A stretch of DNA of 64,000 bases from Dipteris shenzhenensis (lineage: Eukaryota > Polypodiophyta > Polypodiopsida > Gleicheniales): assembly GCA_047967505.1 (NCBI GenBank), contig CM106539.1. One strand, 5' to 3'. The position numbers and the translations under genes are program-made. Shown one piece after another: positions 23,421-34,745 of the stretch (position 1 is the stretch's first letter; each line of letters opens with the position of its first letter). The notes under the pieces were generated by a model. That model did no database searches. It had not been told where the DNA came from and worked only from the letters and a program-made list of their open reading frames with translations.

Positions 23421-26400
23421 AGAAATAGAGAATGAGCTTATGCTTCTCTCATTCTCTATTTCTGCATAAGCTCACGCATGTGCATGAGCTTATGCGGAAA
23501 CTTAAGCATAAGCTCATGCACATGCATGAGCATAAGCATGAGAAGGATGAGTTTCCGCATGCTTATGCTCATGCGGAATAAGAGAAGGAGCTTATGCGGA
23601 ATAAGAGAAGGAGCTTATGCGGAAAAAGAGAATGAGAGAAGCATATGCTTCTCTCATTCTCTATTTCCACATAAGCTCTTGCGGAAACTTACGCATAAGC
23701 TCATGGACATGAATGAGCATAAGCATGAAGAATGAGCATAAGCATGAGCTTATGCTTATGCTTATGCATAAGCATAAGCATAAGAATAAGCTCATGCTTA
23801 TGCTCATGCGGAAAAAGAGAGGGAGCTTATGCGGATAAGAGAAGGAGAGAAGGAGCTTATGCTTATGCTTGCGGAAACTTGCGGATAAGAGAAGGAGAGA
23901 AGGAGCTTATGCTTATGCGGAATGAGAGAAGGAGCTTATGCGGAGAGAAGGAGAGAAGGAGCTCATGCTTATGCTTATGCGGAATGAGAGAAGGAGCTTA
24001 TGCGGAAAAAGAGAATGAGAGAAGCATATGCTTCTCTCATTCTCTATTTCCGCATAAGCTCTTGCGGAAACTTACGCATAAGCTCATGCTCATGAATGAG
24101 CATAAGCATGAGCTTATGCTTATGCTTATGCATAAGCATAAGCATAAGCTCATGCTTATGCTCATGCGGAAATAGAGGAGGAGCTTATGCGGAAAAAGAG
24201 AAGGAGCACTTGCGGAAACTTGCGGATAAGCTCTTGCGGAAACTTGCGGATAAGCTCTTGCGGAAACTTACGCATAAGCTCTTGCGGATGAATGAGCATA
24301 AGCATGAGCTTATGCTTATGCTTATGCATAAGCATAAGCATAAGCTCATGCTTATGCATAAGCATAAGCATAAGCTCATGCTTATGCTCATGCGGAAATA
24401 GAGAAGGAGCTTATGCGGAATGAGAGAAGGAGCTTATGCGGAATAAGAGAATGAGAGAAGGAGGAAACTTGCGGAAACTTGCATGCGGAATAAGAGAAGG
24501 AGCTTATGCGGAAAAAGAGAATGAGAGAAGCATATGCTTCTCTCATTCTCTATTTCCGCATAAGCTCTTGCGGAAACTTACGCATAAGCTCATGGACATG
24601 AATGAGCATAAGCATGAAGAATGAGCATAAGCATGAGCTTATGCTTATGCTTATGCATAAGCATAAGCATAAGCATAAGCTCATGCTTATGCTCATGCGG
24701 AAAAAGAGAGGGAGCTTATGCGGAAAAAGAGAAGGAGCACTTAAGCATAAGCATAAGCATAAGCTCATGCTTATGCTCATGCGGAAAAAGAGAGGGAGCT
24801 TATGCGGAAAAAGAGAAGGAGCACTTGCGGAAACTTGCGGATAAGAGAAGGAGAGAAGGAGCTTATGCTTATGCTTATGCTTATGCGGAATGAGAGAAGG
24901 AGCTTTTGCGGAGAGAAGGAGAGAAGGAGCTCATGCTTATGCTTATGCGGAATGAGAGAAGGAGCTTATGCGAAAAAAGAGAATGAGAGAAGCATATGCT
25001 TCTCTCATTCTCTATTTCCGCATAAGCTCTTGCGGAAACTTACGCATAAGCTCATGCTCATGAATGAGCATAAGCATGAGCTTATGCTTATGCTTATGCA
25101 TAAGCATAAGCATAAGCTCATGCTTATGCTCATGCGGAAATAGAGGAGGAGCTTATGCGGAAAAAGAGAAGGAGCACTTGCGGAAACTTGCGGATAAGCT
25201 CTTGCGGAAACTTACGCATAAGCTCTTGCGGATGAATGAGCATAAGCATGAGCTTATGCTTATGCTTATGCATAAGCATAAGCATAAGCATAAGCATAAG
25301 CTCATGCTTATGCTCATGCGGAAATAGAGAAGGAGCTTATGCGGAATGAGAGAAGGAGCTTATGCGGAATAAGAGAATGAGAGAAGGAGGAAACTTGCGG
25401 AAACTTGCATGCGGAATAAGAGAAGGAGCTTATGCGGAAAAAGAGAATGAGAGAAGCATATGCTTCTCTCATTCTCTATTTCCGCATAAGCTCTTGCGGA
25501 AACTTACGCATAAGCTCATGGACATGAATGAGCATAAGCATGAAGAATGAGCATAAGCATGAGCTTATGCTTATGCTTATGCTTATGCATAAGCATAAGC
25601 ATAAGCATAAGCTCATGCTTATGCTCATGCGGAAAAAGAGAGGGAGCTTATGCGGAAAAAGAGAAGGAGCACTTGCGGAAACTTGCGGATAAGAGAAGGA
25701 GAGAAGGAGCTTATGCTTATGCTTATGCTTATGCGGAATGAGAGAAGGAGCTTTTGCGGAGAGAAGGAGAGAAGGAGCTCATGCTTATGCTTATGCGAAA
25801 TGAGAGAAGGAGCTTATGCAAAAAAAGAGAATGAGAGAAGCATATGCTTCTCTCATTCTCTATTTCCGCATAAGCTCTTGCGGAAACTTACGCATAAGCT
25901 CATGCTCATGAATGAGCATAAGCATGAGCTTATGCTTATGCTTATCATAAGCTCATGCTTATGCTCATGCGGAAATAGAGGAGGAGCTTATGCGGAAAAA
26001 GAGAAGGAGCACTTGCGGAAACTTGCGGATAAGCTCTTGCGGAAACTTACGCATAAGCTCTTGCGGATGAATGAGCATAAGCATGAGCTTATGCTTATGC
26101 TTATGCATAAGCATAAGCATAAGCTCATGCTTATGCTCATGCGGAAATAGAGAAGGAGCTTATGCGGAATGAGAGAAGGAGCTTATGCGGAAAAAGAGAA
26201 TGAGATAAGCATATGCTTCTCTCATTCTCTATTTCCGCATAAGCTCTTGCGGAAACTTACGCATAAGCTCATGCTCATGAATGAGCATAAGCATGAGCTT
26301 ATGCTTATGCTTATGCATAAGCATAAGCATAAGCATAAGCATAAGCTCATGCTTATGCTCATGCGGAAATAGAGAAGGAGCTTATGCGGAATGAGAGAAG

Positions 26401-27780
26401 GAGCTTATGCGGAAAAAGAGAATGAGAGAAGCATATGCTTCTCTCATTCTCTATTTCCGCATAAGCTCTTGCGGAAACTTACGCATAAGCTCATGCTCAT
26501 GAATGAGCATAAGCATGAGCTTATGCTTATGCTTATGCATAAGCATAAGCATAAGCATAAGCATAAGCTCATGCTTATGCTCATGCGGAAATAGAGAAAG
26601 AGCTTATGCGGAATGAGAGAAGGAGCTTATGCGGAATAAGAGAATGAGAGAAGCATATGCTTCTCTCATTCTCTATTTCCGCATAAGCTCTTGCGGAAAC
26701 TTACGCATAAGCTCATGCGGAAGAATGAGCATAAGCATGAGCTTATGCTTATGCTTATGCATAAGCATAAGCATAAGCTCATGCTTATGCTCATGCGAAA
26801 TAAGAGAGGGAGCTTATGCGGAAAAAGAGAGGGAGCACTTGCGGAAACTTGCGGATAAGCTCTTGCGGAAACTTACGCATAAGCTCATGCTCATGAATGA
26901 GCATAAGCATGAGCTTATGCTTATGCTTATGCATAAGCATAAGCATAAGCATAAGCATAAGCTCATGCTTATGCTCATGCGGAAATAGAGAAGGAGCTTA
27001 TGCGGAATGAGAGAAGGAGCTTATGCGGAAAAAGAGAATGAGAGAAGCATATGCTTCTCTCATTCTCTATTTCCGCATAAGCTCTTGCGGAAACTCACGC
27101 ATAAGCTCATGCGGAAGAATGAGCATAAGCATAAGCTCATGCTTATGCTCATGCGGAAATAGAGAAGGAGCTTATGCGGAATGAGAGAAGGAGCTTATGC
27201 GGAAAAAGAGAATGAGAGAAGCATATGCTTCTCTCATTCTCTATTTTCGCATAAGCTCTTGCGGAAACCTACACATAAGCTCATGCTCATGAATGAGCAT
27301 AAGCATGAGCTTATGCTTATGCTTATGCATAAGCATAAGCATAAGCTCATGCTTATGCTCATGCGGAAATAGAGGAGGAGCTTATGCGGAAAAAGAGAAG
27401 GAGCACTTGCGGAAACTTGCGGAAAAGCTCTTGCGGAAACTTACGCATAAGCTCTTGCGGATGAATGAGCATAAGCATAAGCTCATGCTTATGCTCATGC
27501 GGAAATAGAGAAGGAGCTTATGCGGAATGAGAGAAGGAGCTTATGCGGAAAAAGAGAATGAGAGAAGCGTATGCTTCTCTCATTCTCTATTTCCGCATAA
27601 GCTCTTGCGGAAACTTACGCATAAGCTCATGCTCATGAATGAGCATAAGCATGAGCTTATGCTTATGCTTATGCATAAGCATAAGCATAAGCTCATGCTT
27701 ATGCTCATGCGGAAATAGAGGAGGAGCTTATGCGGAATGAGAGAAGCATAAGCATAAGAGAATAAGAGGGATGCGGAAAT
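23420..27780. repeat. 4.3-kb higher-order array of alternating palindromes
   Basis: Two perfect palindromes alternate. One is 34 bp, centred on GAAGCATATGCTTC (examples 23628-23661, 24011-24044, 24517-24550, 25443-25476). It occurs about a dozen times, ten of them exact. The other is about 70 bp, centred on TTATGCATAA with arms of AGCATA and GCTTAT hexamers and outer ATGAGCATAAGCATGAGC. Linkers read GGAAACTTGCGG and GGAGCTTATGCGG. At 26169-26610 the unit is 222 bp. Larger repeats of 926 bp (24436 to 25362) and 848 bp (24802 to 25650) also occur. The many M/L/H/K- and S/I/C-rich ORFs in it are artefacts of hexamer repetition. Confidence 0.95.
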
Positions 27781-27900
27781 AGAGAATAAGGGGGAAAGGA
27801 AAGAGAGAAGGGAAAAGAGAGAGGGGGAAAGAGAGAATAAGAGAAGAGGAAAAAAAGAGAAGGGGGAAAATGAGAAAAAGAGAAGGGGGAAGAGAGGGTT
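27780..27900. repeat. Purine-rich tract on the right of the palindrome array
   Basis: This is an A/G-only style tract (GGGGGAAAGGAAAGAGAG-type) like the one at 23205-23420. The palindrome array is thus bracketed on both sides by the same type of sequence, on the same strand. Confidence 0.75.
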
Positions 27901-27913
27901 CCTACGCCCATCA

Positions 27914-27944
27914 CTGCAGCTAGCGCTTAAGGCGCTAGCTGCAG
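27914..27944. repeat. Compact near-perfect palindrome
   Basis: Arms CTGCAGCTAGCGC and GCGCTAGCTGCAG (13 bp, exact) flank TTAAG. The sequence is unrelated to the array palindromes and lies directly after the right purine tract. Confidence 0.9.
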
Positions 27945-28002
27945 GCAAATGCAAATAACAAAAAGCTTAAATGGAAAGAAGAGGAAGCACTTATCTGTAA
28001 AA

Positions 28003-28090
28003 GTATGTCCCGCTCGGTGTAGTGGACTGGGCCCACAAAAGAGAGACTATGTCCCGCTCGGTGTAGTGGACTGGCCCTACAAAAGAGAGA
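28003..28090. repeat. 44-bp tandem direct repeat
   Basis: Two copies of a segment beginning TATGTCCCGCTCGGTGTAG and ending CAAAAGAGAG lie head to tail with a few differences. It sits upstream of the purine-rich probable 5' leader of the transposase gene (28140-28250) and may be part of its promoter. Confidence 0.85.
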
Positions 28091-28632
28091 AAACAACCCA
28101 TTTTTTCAAATAAGATGTTAGTGGAAAGAGGAGATCACAAAAGCAACTTCTTGAAAGGAGACAAGGAAAGAGAAGATTGAGGAGACAAGGAAAGGAGGAG
28201 ATTGAGGAGAAGAGAAGGAAGAGAAGGAAGAGAAATACAGAAAGAAGAGGTGAGTTTCTTTCTTTCTTTCTTGAAATTTCATTTTTTGTTTGAATCCTTT
28301 CTAATCAAGCATGAAAACTAGTTTAAAACTTTAGCAATACAAGTAGAAACACTCACAAAACCAAAGCTAACAAACAAACAACCTGCATTGTTGAAAAAAA
28401 CTCACCTTTTGAAGAACTTTCTTTCTGGAAACCAAAGAGGGAAAAAGGAGAGAGAGGGTGCACAAGAGGTAGGAGGAGGGTGAGGAGTGGGAAATAGGGT
28501 AGGAGGTTGCTTGGAATAGATGGGAGGTCAGTGAAAATAGGTGGGAGGAGATTTTGGAGAGCTTAGTTTAGAGATTAGGAAAGCTTTGAGCAAAACGCCG
28601 CGGGTTTCGTCGTTTCAGGTTTTAACCCACAG

Positions 28633-28764
28633 CGTCGCTATATAGCGACGCTTATTCGTCGCTATATAGCGACGTTTTTAATTTAAAACGTCGCTATATA
28701 GCGACTCTTTCAATTAAAATCGTCGCTATATAGCGACGGAACAGAGCGTCACTATATAGCGACG
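28633..28764. promoter_or_regulatory. Central motif cluster of CACTA-1
   Basis: Five copies of the same 18-bp palindrome as at the termini start at 28633, 28657, 28689, 28721 and 28747 (the last with one change). They lie about 235 bp before the transposase ATG. Depending on where transcription starts, this is upstream promoter or 5' intron: AGAG|GTGAGT at 28249-28255 would be a leader intron donor, with the acceptor at 28998. If the TNPA-like protein binds the motif, the cluster would let it act on transposase expression. Confidence 0.8.
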
Positions 28765-28998
28765 CTTACTGTTTGTTTTTTAATGAGGCCTCTTGTGACT
28801 CAAACATGCTATGCCTATAATTGTCAATATCTCCTCTTACTACATAGCCTTACTATATAAGATTTTTTGTTTCAATCCTTACTATATAGCGATGTCATTC
28901 TTTTTATATAGCCTCAAGAGAAGCTCAAATTAAACATGCTATGCTCATAATTGTGTACATCTCCTCTTCATGCTTATGTTTTGGTTTTATAAGTGTAG

Positions 28999-31900
28999 AT
29001 GGAAGGGACGAGTGGAAGCTCATCCGATGATGCGCCAATGCCCGGGAGCACGAAGTGGCTTACGGAGAGGTTATATTGTCATTGCACTCATTGCAAGCGA
29101 GAAGTACGACATCAACGTCGTATTATCATGCGCCACTTGCGGATGTATGGGGAGGAGCCGGAACCAGTACCCCCCGTTGGTGTTGCACATGTTGATGGAT
29201 CATCGGTAAGTCAAAGCTATTTAAGTTCGCAATCTTATTGTATACCCGGAATTAGAAGATCTTCTATTTACACGAATGAGCTTATGACAGGATGACGAGG
29301 GTGACGAGGGTACACATATACCTTCTCACTTTCAACAAGACTATAGTCTCCCAGATGACGACGAGGGTATGGTCGACATGATGGATTCCATTTTTAGGGG
29401 CACTACATCCCACGTACACGTGATGTCAGAGTCTGAGGTGAAAATGCGAGAGTTGCAATCAACACAATTGTACGAGGGTGCCAGGATGTCTAAACTACGT
29501 GCTTGTCTCTCAATCTTGAATCTACAAGTACAGTATGGGTGGTCGGATACAAGTGTCTCGGCCTTAATGAGGTTAGCCCTTGCATTAATTTGATTGACTC
29601 ATTATTTGGATATTGTTTGTTTTGAGAATCATCATTTGGATAGTGTCTTTGTCATAGGTTGCTCCAAAAGATGTTGCCTGCACCAAATACCATGCCCGCA
29701 TCAAGAGATGAAGCGAAAAAGATGCTAACAATGGTGGGTATGGATTATGATACCATCCATGCTTGCTGTAATGATTGTATTCTCTTTCGTCGTGAGCATG
29801 GAGATTTGGCTAGTTGTCCAAAGTGTGGGGAACAACGATATAGAGATGACTTGCAGGGTGAGAGGATACCGGTAAAGGTCTTAAGACACTTTCCCATCAT
29901 TGCAAGAATACAACACATGTTTCGATGCAAATCCATAGCGGAGTTGATGACATGGCATGCATCTCATCGGTCCACTGATCACACATTGAGGATTCCCGCA
30001 GATTGTGCGGCTTGGAAGCACATAGATAATCAGTGGCCGGACTTTGCGAGAGAGCCACGCAACTTACATCTTGGGCTAGCCATGGACGGCGTGAATGCTT
30101 TCGGGTTACGCTCGATATCTTGGTCGACATGGCCCATAGTCGTGGTGAATTACAATATCCCACCATGGCTAACAATAAAAAAGGGACACCTCATGCTTGC
30201 ACTACTTGTGCCAGGAAAGTACAAGGCAAGAAACATGGACGTGTACATGGCACCTTTGATAGAGGAGTTACAGATATTATGGAGAGGAGTGCAGGTCTTT
30301 GATATTTCCAGAGCTCCTAGGCATACCAATGATATTTCCGTCAGGGGTATCTTGATGTGGACCATGCATGACTACCCAGGATATGGAGAGTGCGCAGGTA
30401 CGTGGTTATGTCTTTACATGTACAATGAGGGATTATGCTTTTTTTACTCTCTTTTGCACGCATGTCTTGTACTAACATATTCATGCACGCGTGCAGGGCT
30501 TGCTACAAGTGGGTACCATGCTTGTCCTGTTTGTGGACCCGCTCTGAAATCGCTTGCACGCTACTCCAAACACATGAGGAAAAATGTTTATGAAGGTCAT
30601 GCTCGATACCTTCCGCTCGACCATCTCGCACGTGGAGGTCAGCTTGATCCACCACCATCATATTTAAAAGCAAGTGATTGGATTCAAGCTTGGAGGGAGA
30701 ATGGAGAGGAACCTCCTCCTGGTATGAAGAGGCTATCGATCTTTCACGAGCTTCCTTATTGGGGTCAGTTACAAATCAATCATCTCTTGGATCCAATGCA
30801 TATCTTTAAGAATGTGGGGGCTACCATTTGGGCACACTTGGTTGGTTCCAAGGACTCGAGAGGAGTGCGAGAAGACTTGCGTGCTATGAATAGGATGTCT
30901 CGTTTGTGGCCCCAAGTGCATGCTTCAGGAAAAGTTGTCCTCCCGAAAGCAACGTGGATCCTCTCTACGAGGGAGGAGGCAGCGATCAAGGCAGACATTG
31001 CCTCTTTTCAAACACCGACAGGGTACATGCGTTGCTTGAAAGGAGCATTTTCAAAGGACAATAAGCTTAGTGGCCTCAAGTCCCATGATTGGCACAAGGT
31101 CTTACAGGTATTCTAAGTAGAATTAGTGTACCGATAATAGTGATGCATTAGCGTAATTATTATTATGTTATATTGTTGACATGATTTCATTGTTGCTTTG
31201 ATAGTTCATCCTTCCAATTACAATAAAAGGGTGCTTACAAGAAGATGTTAGAAATGCTATATTCAAGATCTGTGGTATTGTGAGGTATGCTTACTATCAA
31301 TTCGCATTATCTATTTTCTTCATGGACATGTGAAATAGGTGGATATCTCAAATATCTTACATATGCATGGACATGTGAAATAGGTGGATATCTCAAAAAG
31401 AGATCTCTATATCGAGCATCGAGAAGGCTAGGGTGGAATCCATCGAAGCCGTATGCTTGCTTGAGAAGCACTTTCCCTCAAGCATTATGACAACTCAAGT
31501 CCACTTGCTTGTGCACATAGTTGATGAGGTGGCTATAGCAGGTACCGTTCATAATCGATGGATGTTTTTTCTCCAGCGGTTTATGAAAACTTTAAAGGGG
31601 TTTGTAAGACAAAGAGCAAGACCAAAAGCAAGCATGGCAGAGGGATGGCTTGTGCAAGAGTCATTAGTATATATCACAGAGTTTCTTGCATCCACGGATC
31701 CTGATATGCCGCAAGCTTGGCACAACAAGGATGATGATCGCATCATTGGCGAGGTCCCCCAAGGAAAAGGGATTGAAAGAAAGATGAGCGAAGAGCAAAT
31801 GGAGAAATTCAATAAGTTTTGTATCCTCAATAGCCCTGAGATGCAGAAGTGGATTGAGAGATATGAAGTGGCCAAAGCAGAAAGAATAAATGCAAGGACG

Positions 31901-33062
31901 AGATTCAGAGTAATGTACAGGCGATCACAACCATATCCACGAGATCTGGCTCTTCTCCCTACTCACATGTCACTTGATTGGCTACAACTAGCTATACGTA
32001 AAGCCGAACGTGATGGAGAGACAATAAACGAGCGCGAGCGGGAGTTATCATCTGGATGTATGGTGCATGTAAGTTTCTTATCTCTTGATGTAATTAAGTA
32101 ATTATTTGTGGCAATATATGCTATAAAATAGGTGCATCTTCATTGTTTTAATGATGCTCTTTTACAGTACAAAAAGTACAGTGCATTATGGTCATATGGA
32201 CGACATTTTCGCATAGAACGCATCGATTCAAAGAGAGTCACGTATGATTGTGGAGTCATGGCTAACTTCACACAAGATAGCCGAGCAAGTGCTTCGGATA
32301 CCAATCTTCTCTCCTCACAGTTGGATTATTGTGGAACCATACGCGACATCTATGAAATTGATTTCAGACGATTTACTATTTTCATTCTTGATGTAAAATG
32401 GTTTAGAACTACTTACAACGGTCCCCATGCAACTGTGAGAAAAGATGGTAGCGGTCTCTTTGCAATAGACTCCACCAAACATTGGACCGATGAAAGTGAT
32501 ACTTTTGTTCTTCCCGAGCACTGTGAGCAGGTGCATACTAATGATTTAATTAGTCGAAGCTTTCGTTTTTTAAGTCCATTGATATATATATAATTGACGA
32601 CATTTGGCACGTGATTTTTCATCTTCAATATAGGTGGTTTTTCATCCGGATCGTTCTGATCCAAGATGGTGGTACGTGATCCAAGTTGCACCACGAAGTA
32701 AGCAGATTTTTGAAGATCGAGATGTGGATATGGAGATGCCACTACCAAATCCGGATCCAATTGATGAATCTAGCGAAGAAGATGTAGATCACCATATGAG
32801 GCAAGAGGAAGATGCGCATAATGACATCGCACGGGAGGAGGATGGAGATCACGATATTGACGAGGAAGACAACAATCGTCAAGATCGATCACCACACTTA
32901 AGCTTAATTGAAGAAGATGATCAAATACTTTTAGGTGAACGTACGATGCTAGAGTACGATGATGATATAGGAGATCAACTCGGTATAGAGTTGGAGATAG
33001 ACTTGCTTGGCGCCTTAGACTTGGCTCAAGATGAAACAGTTGATGTAAATGCTCTTATTTAA
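28999..33062 (+). CDS. TNP2-type CACTA transposase, complete eight-exon frame
   Basis: Exons are 28999-29205, 29291-29571, 29658-30397, 30497-31107, 31205-31284, 31384-32068, 32168-32530 and 32634-33062. All introns are GT-AG and the phases agree, giving 1131 aa without a stop. Residues 1-69 hold a cysteine motif (LYCHCTHCKREV) of the transposase-associated type. The TNP2 domain (about 160-420) includes CNDCILFRREHG, CPKCGEQRY, RHFPIIARIQHMF and LAMDGVNAFG. LLDPMHIFKNV follows near 506. A DUF4218-like part (about 610-760) has FMKTLKGFVRQ and MAEGWLVQES. A DUF4216-like part (about 880-1010) has YCGTIRDIYEIDFRRF and FILDVKWF, and the tail is acidic. D306, D508 and E726 are candidate catalytic residues by position in the family. 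The product should cut the element's ends in the nucleus. Confidence 0.92.
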
Positions 33063-33238
33063 TTTGATTTTTCTCATCTCCAACTTGGACATGAATATAT
33101 GAGCTTCAAAGGCTTGATGTACATGCTCTCATTTTTTATTTCTCTATGAGCTCAAACATGTATGAAAATTTAAAAAATTTTGTCATTGGAAGAAAATAAA
33201 TTTTAAGGCTAAAAAAAAAAAAAAAACCTCTCTGTAAA

Positions 33239-33405
33239 ACGTCGCTATAATATAGTCTCAGAGTCGCTATATAGCGACTTTTAAAAGTCGCTATATAGCG
33301 ACTTTTACTAAAGTCGCTATATAGCGACCTTTCAAAGTCGCTATATAGCGACCATTACTAACGTGGCTATATAGCGACGCTTATTAAAAGTCGCTATATT
33401 GCGAC
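33239..33405. repeat. Right subterminal motif cluster of CACTA-1
   Basis: Six GTCGCTATATAGCGAC-type copies start near 33263, 33287, 33313, 33337, 33363 and 33390, again about 25 bp apart. Two have single changes, and a partial copy is at 33241. The outer CG pair kept at the left end is mostly lost here. Between the cluster and the terminus lies a segment with CGACGATTAACGC and GCGCTAATCGTCGG. Confidence 0.88.
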
Positions 33406-33501
33406 GATTTACGACACCCGATTTTTATACCGACGATTAACGCTAAGCGGGCGCTAATCGTCGGTACGTAAACGTCGCAATAGGATGCGTGTGTAGTAGT
33501 G

Positions 33502-33504
33502 TAC
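33502..33504. other. Right target-site duplication TAC of CACTA-1
   Basis: TAC follows the terminal GTAGTAGTG and matches 20998-21000. Unit B sequence resumes with AAAAGGGAAGAACTGCC. Confidence 0.93.
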
Positions 33505-33529
33505 AAAAGGGAAGAACTGCCTCAATATT

Positions 33530-34745
33530 GAGCCACTAAATGTCCTATCCTACTATTTTGCCCTCCTCATCCTCCTCGCCCTCCTCATCCTCCTCTCCCT
33601 ACTTGCACTTTGTCTCTCTGCATGCGCCCTCCTCACCCTTGGTCTCTCTATGTGCACCCTATCCCTCGCCCTCCTCTTCTACCTACCTAGCTGCTTCTTC
33701 CTTAGATCCCATCTCTCCATCCGGATCTCTAGATGGGTTGAACGTGCCTCCCTACGAATGAAACAAGTTAGAAAAACTAAGAGCATTGATTTCAAGATAA
33801 TGGTGGTAGTCAAATGATAACAAAGAGGAATAGGGTATACTCACATGACGTGCTGCCACCCTTTCCCAATCAATGTGGAGTCCTTCTCTCTCCTTCTCCT
33901 TAAACCATGCCCGGGCTCCAATCGTAAAGTCCCTTTTGTACTCCTCGTTCGTTGTCTCGAGGCCTTCCAATTATAGAATCCTATGGATCCGAATTCAATT
34001 AGTTAGATATGAATGAGAAGACATTTGAACGATTGAATATATCAAAAATTCAGTAGAAGATAAATATATACTTTCCACCCATGCCTTGTTGATGAGTCTG
34101 CCACCTCTCCCAAGGTGCAAAGGACCTATGGTCTCCAGCAGTATCCTCATTGCCCTTCGCTGAGGCTCAAATGCATGTGGATTCTCCTCTCAAAACTTAT
34201 TCACTCTCTTCTAATCCTTCGAGTCTGCCCGGCTTAGTCACCTTAACAATATCCCTCACTCGGGCGGTCACTCATCATATGTAAACCTATCACGTGAGTT
34301 CAACAGAGGGATATTTTATATTTCTAAATTCAACAAAAATTAACTTACATAAGGGAGTATTTAAAACAATTTTGTGAAACATTTACAGATTTGTATAGAA
34401 AAAGGGCACATTTTATTAATGAAAATTTTGGGATTTAAAAAATAGGCCTTGAATGCACATGATATAGAGGATTTATACATATTGACCCCCTTGAGGTCCC
34501 TTAGTTCATATCTATGAGACCTAAGGATCTCCCCCATGTGAGTAAGCATGGAGTTTGTTTCAAACTCAAATCCTTTACGATTTGGAAATTGTCTGTTGAG
34601 GGCTTCTATGCAGGCATCCTTGGCCTTTTTTGTCCTATTTGTTCCAAGGTCTGAATATATCATTGGGGAAGTGGGTGCTCACCAACCTCCTCATGTATCT
34701 TGTGACCTCCTTCCCCTGTATAACCTCCACAATGCTGTTCACTCT
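33530..34745 (-). pseudogene. TNPA-like relic, third family, fuller copy (unit B)
   Basis: Besides the blocks kept in unit A (TKKAKDACIEALNRQFPNRK; SMLTHMGEILRSHRYELRDL; the EPQRRAMR region at 34080-34190), this copy keeps a penultimate exon at about 33850-33960. It reads EYKRDFTIGARAWFKEKERE and DWERVAARHV, with a GTGAGT donor. The last exon lies at about 33550-33760. FTIGARAWFKEKE-DWE-VAAR matches FRIGTKPWFIEQE-DWAEVAAR of the CACTA-1 TNPA-like gene, so exon order is conserved between families. In-frame stops remain in the core. Confidence 0.65.

Larger units (their letters stand above)
21001..33501 (+). mobile_element. CACTA-1: complete CACTA transposon, family 1
   Basis: The element begins CACTACAAGG and ends GTAGTAGTG, so both ends start CACTAC when read inward. 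It is flanked by TAC at 20998-21000 and 33502-33504. Units A (7581-7600) and C (about 56301-56320) hold the uninterrupted site CTACTACAAAAG with one TAC, which fixes both borders and the 3-bp duplication typical of CACTA elements. Inside are a leftward TNPA-like gene, a rightward complete TNP2-type transposase, and 18-bp palindromic motif clusters at both ends and in the centre. A 4.3-kb palindromic array lies between the genes. Both borders are clean and the transposase is intact, so recent and possibly autonomous activity is plausible. Confidence 0.95.

Noticed and set aside
23478-27718. Many long ORFs rich in M/L/H/K or S/I/C/L over the palindromic array
   Set aside because: They come from reading AGCATA and GCTTAT hexamers and appear in several frames on both strands. 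There is no domain, and their ends follow repeat boundaries.
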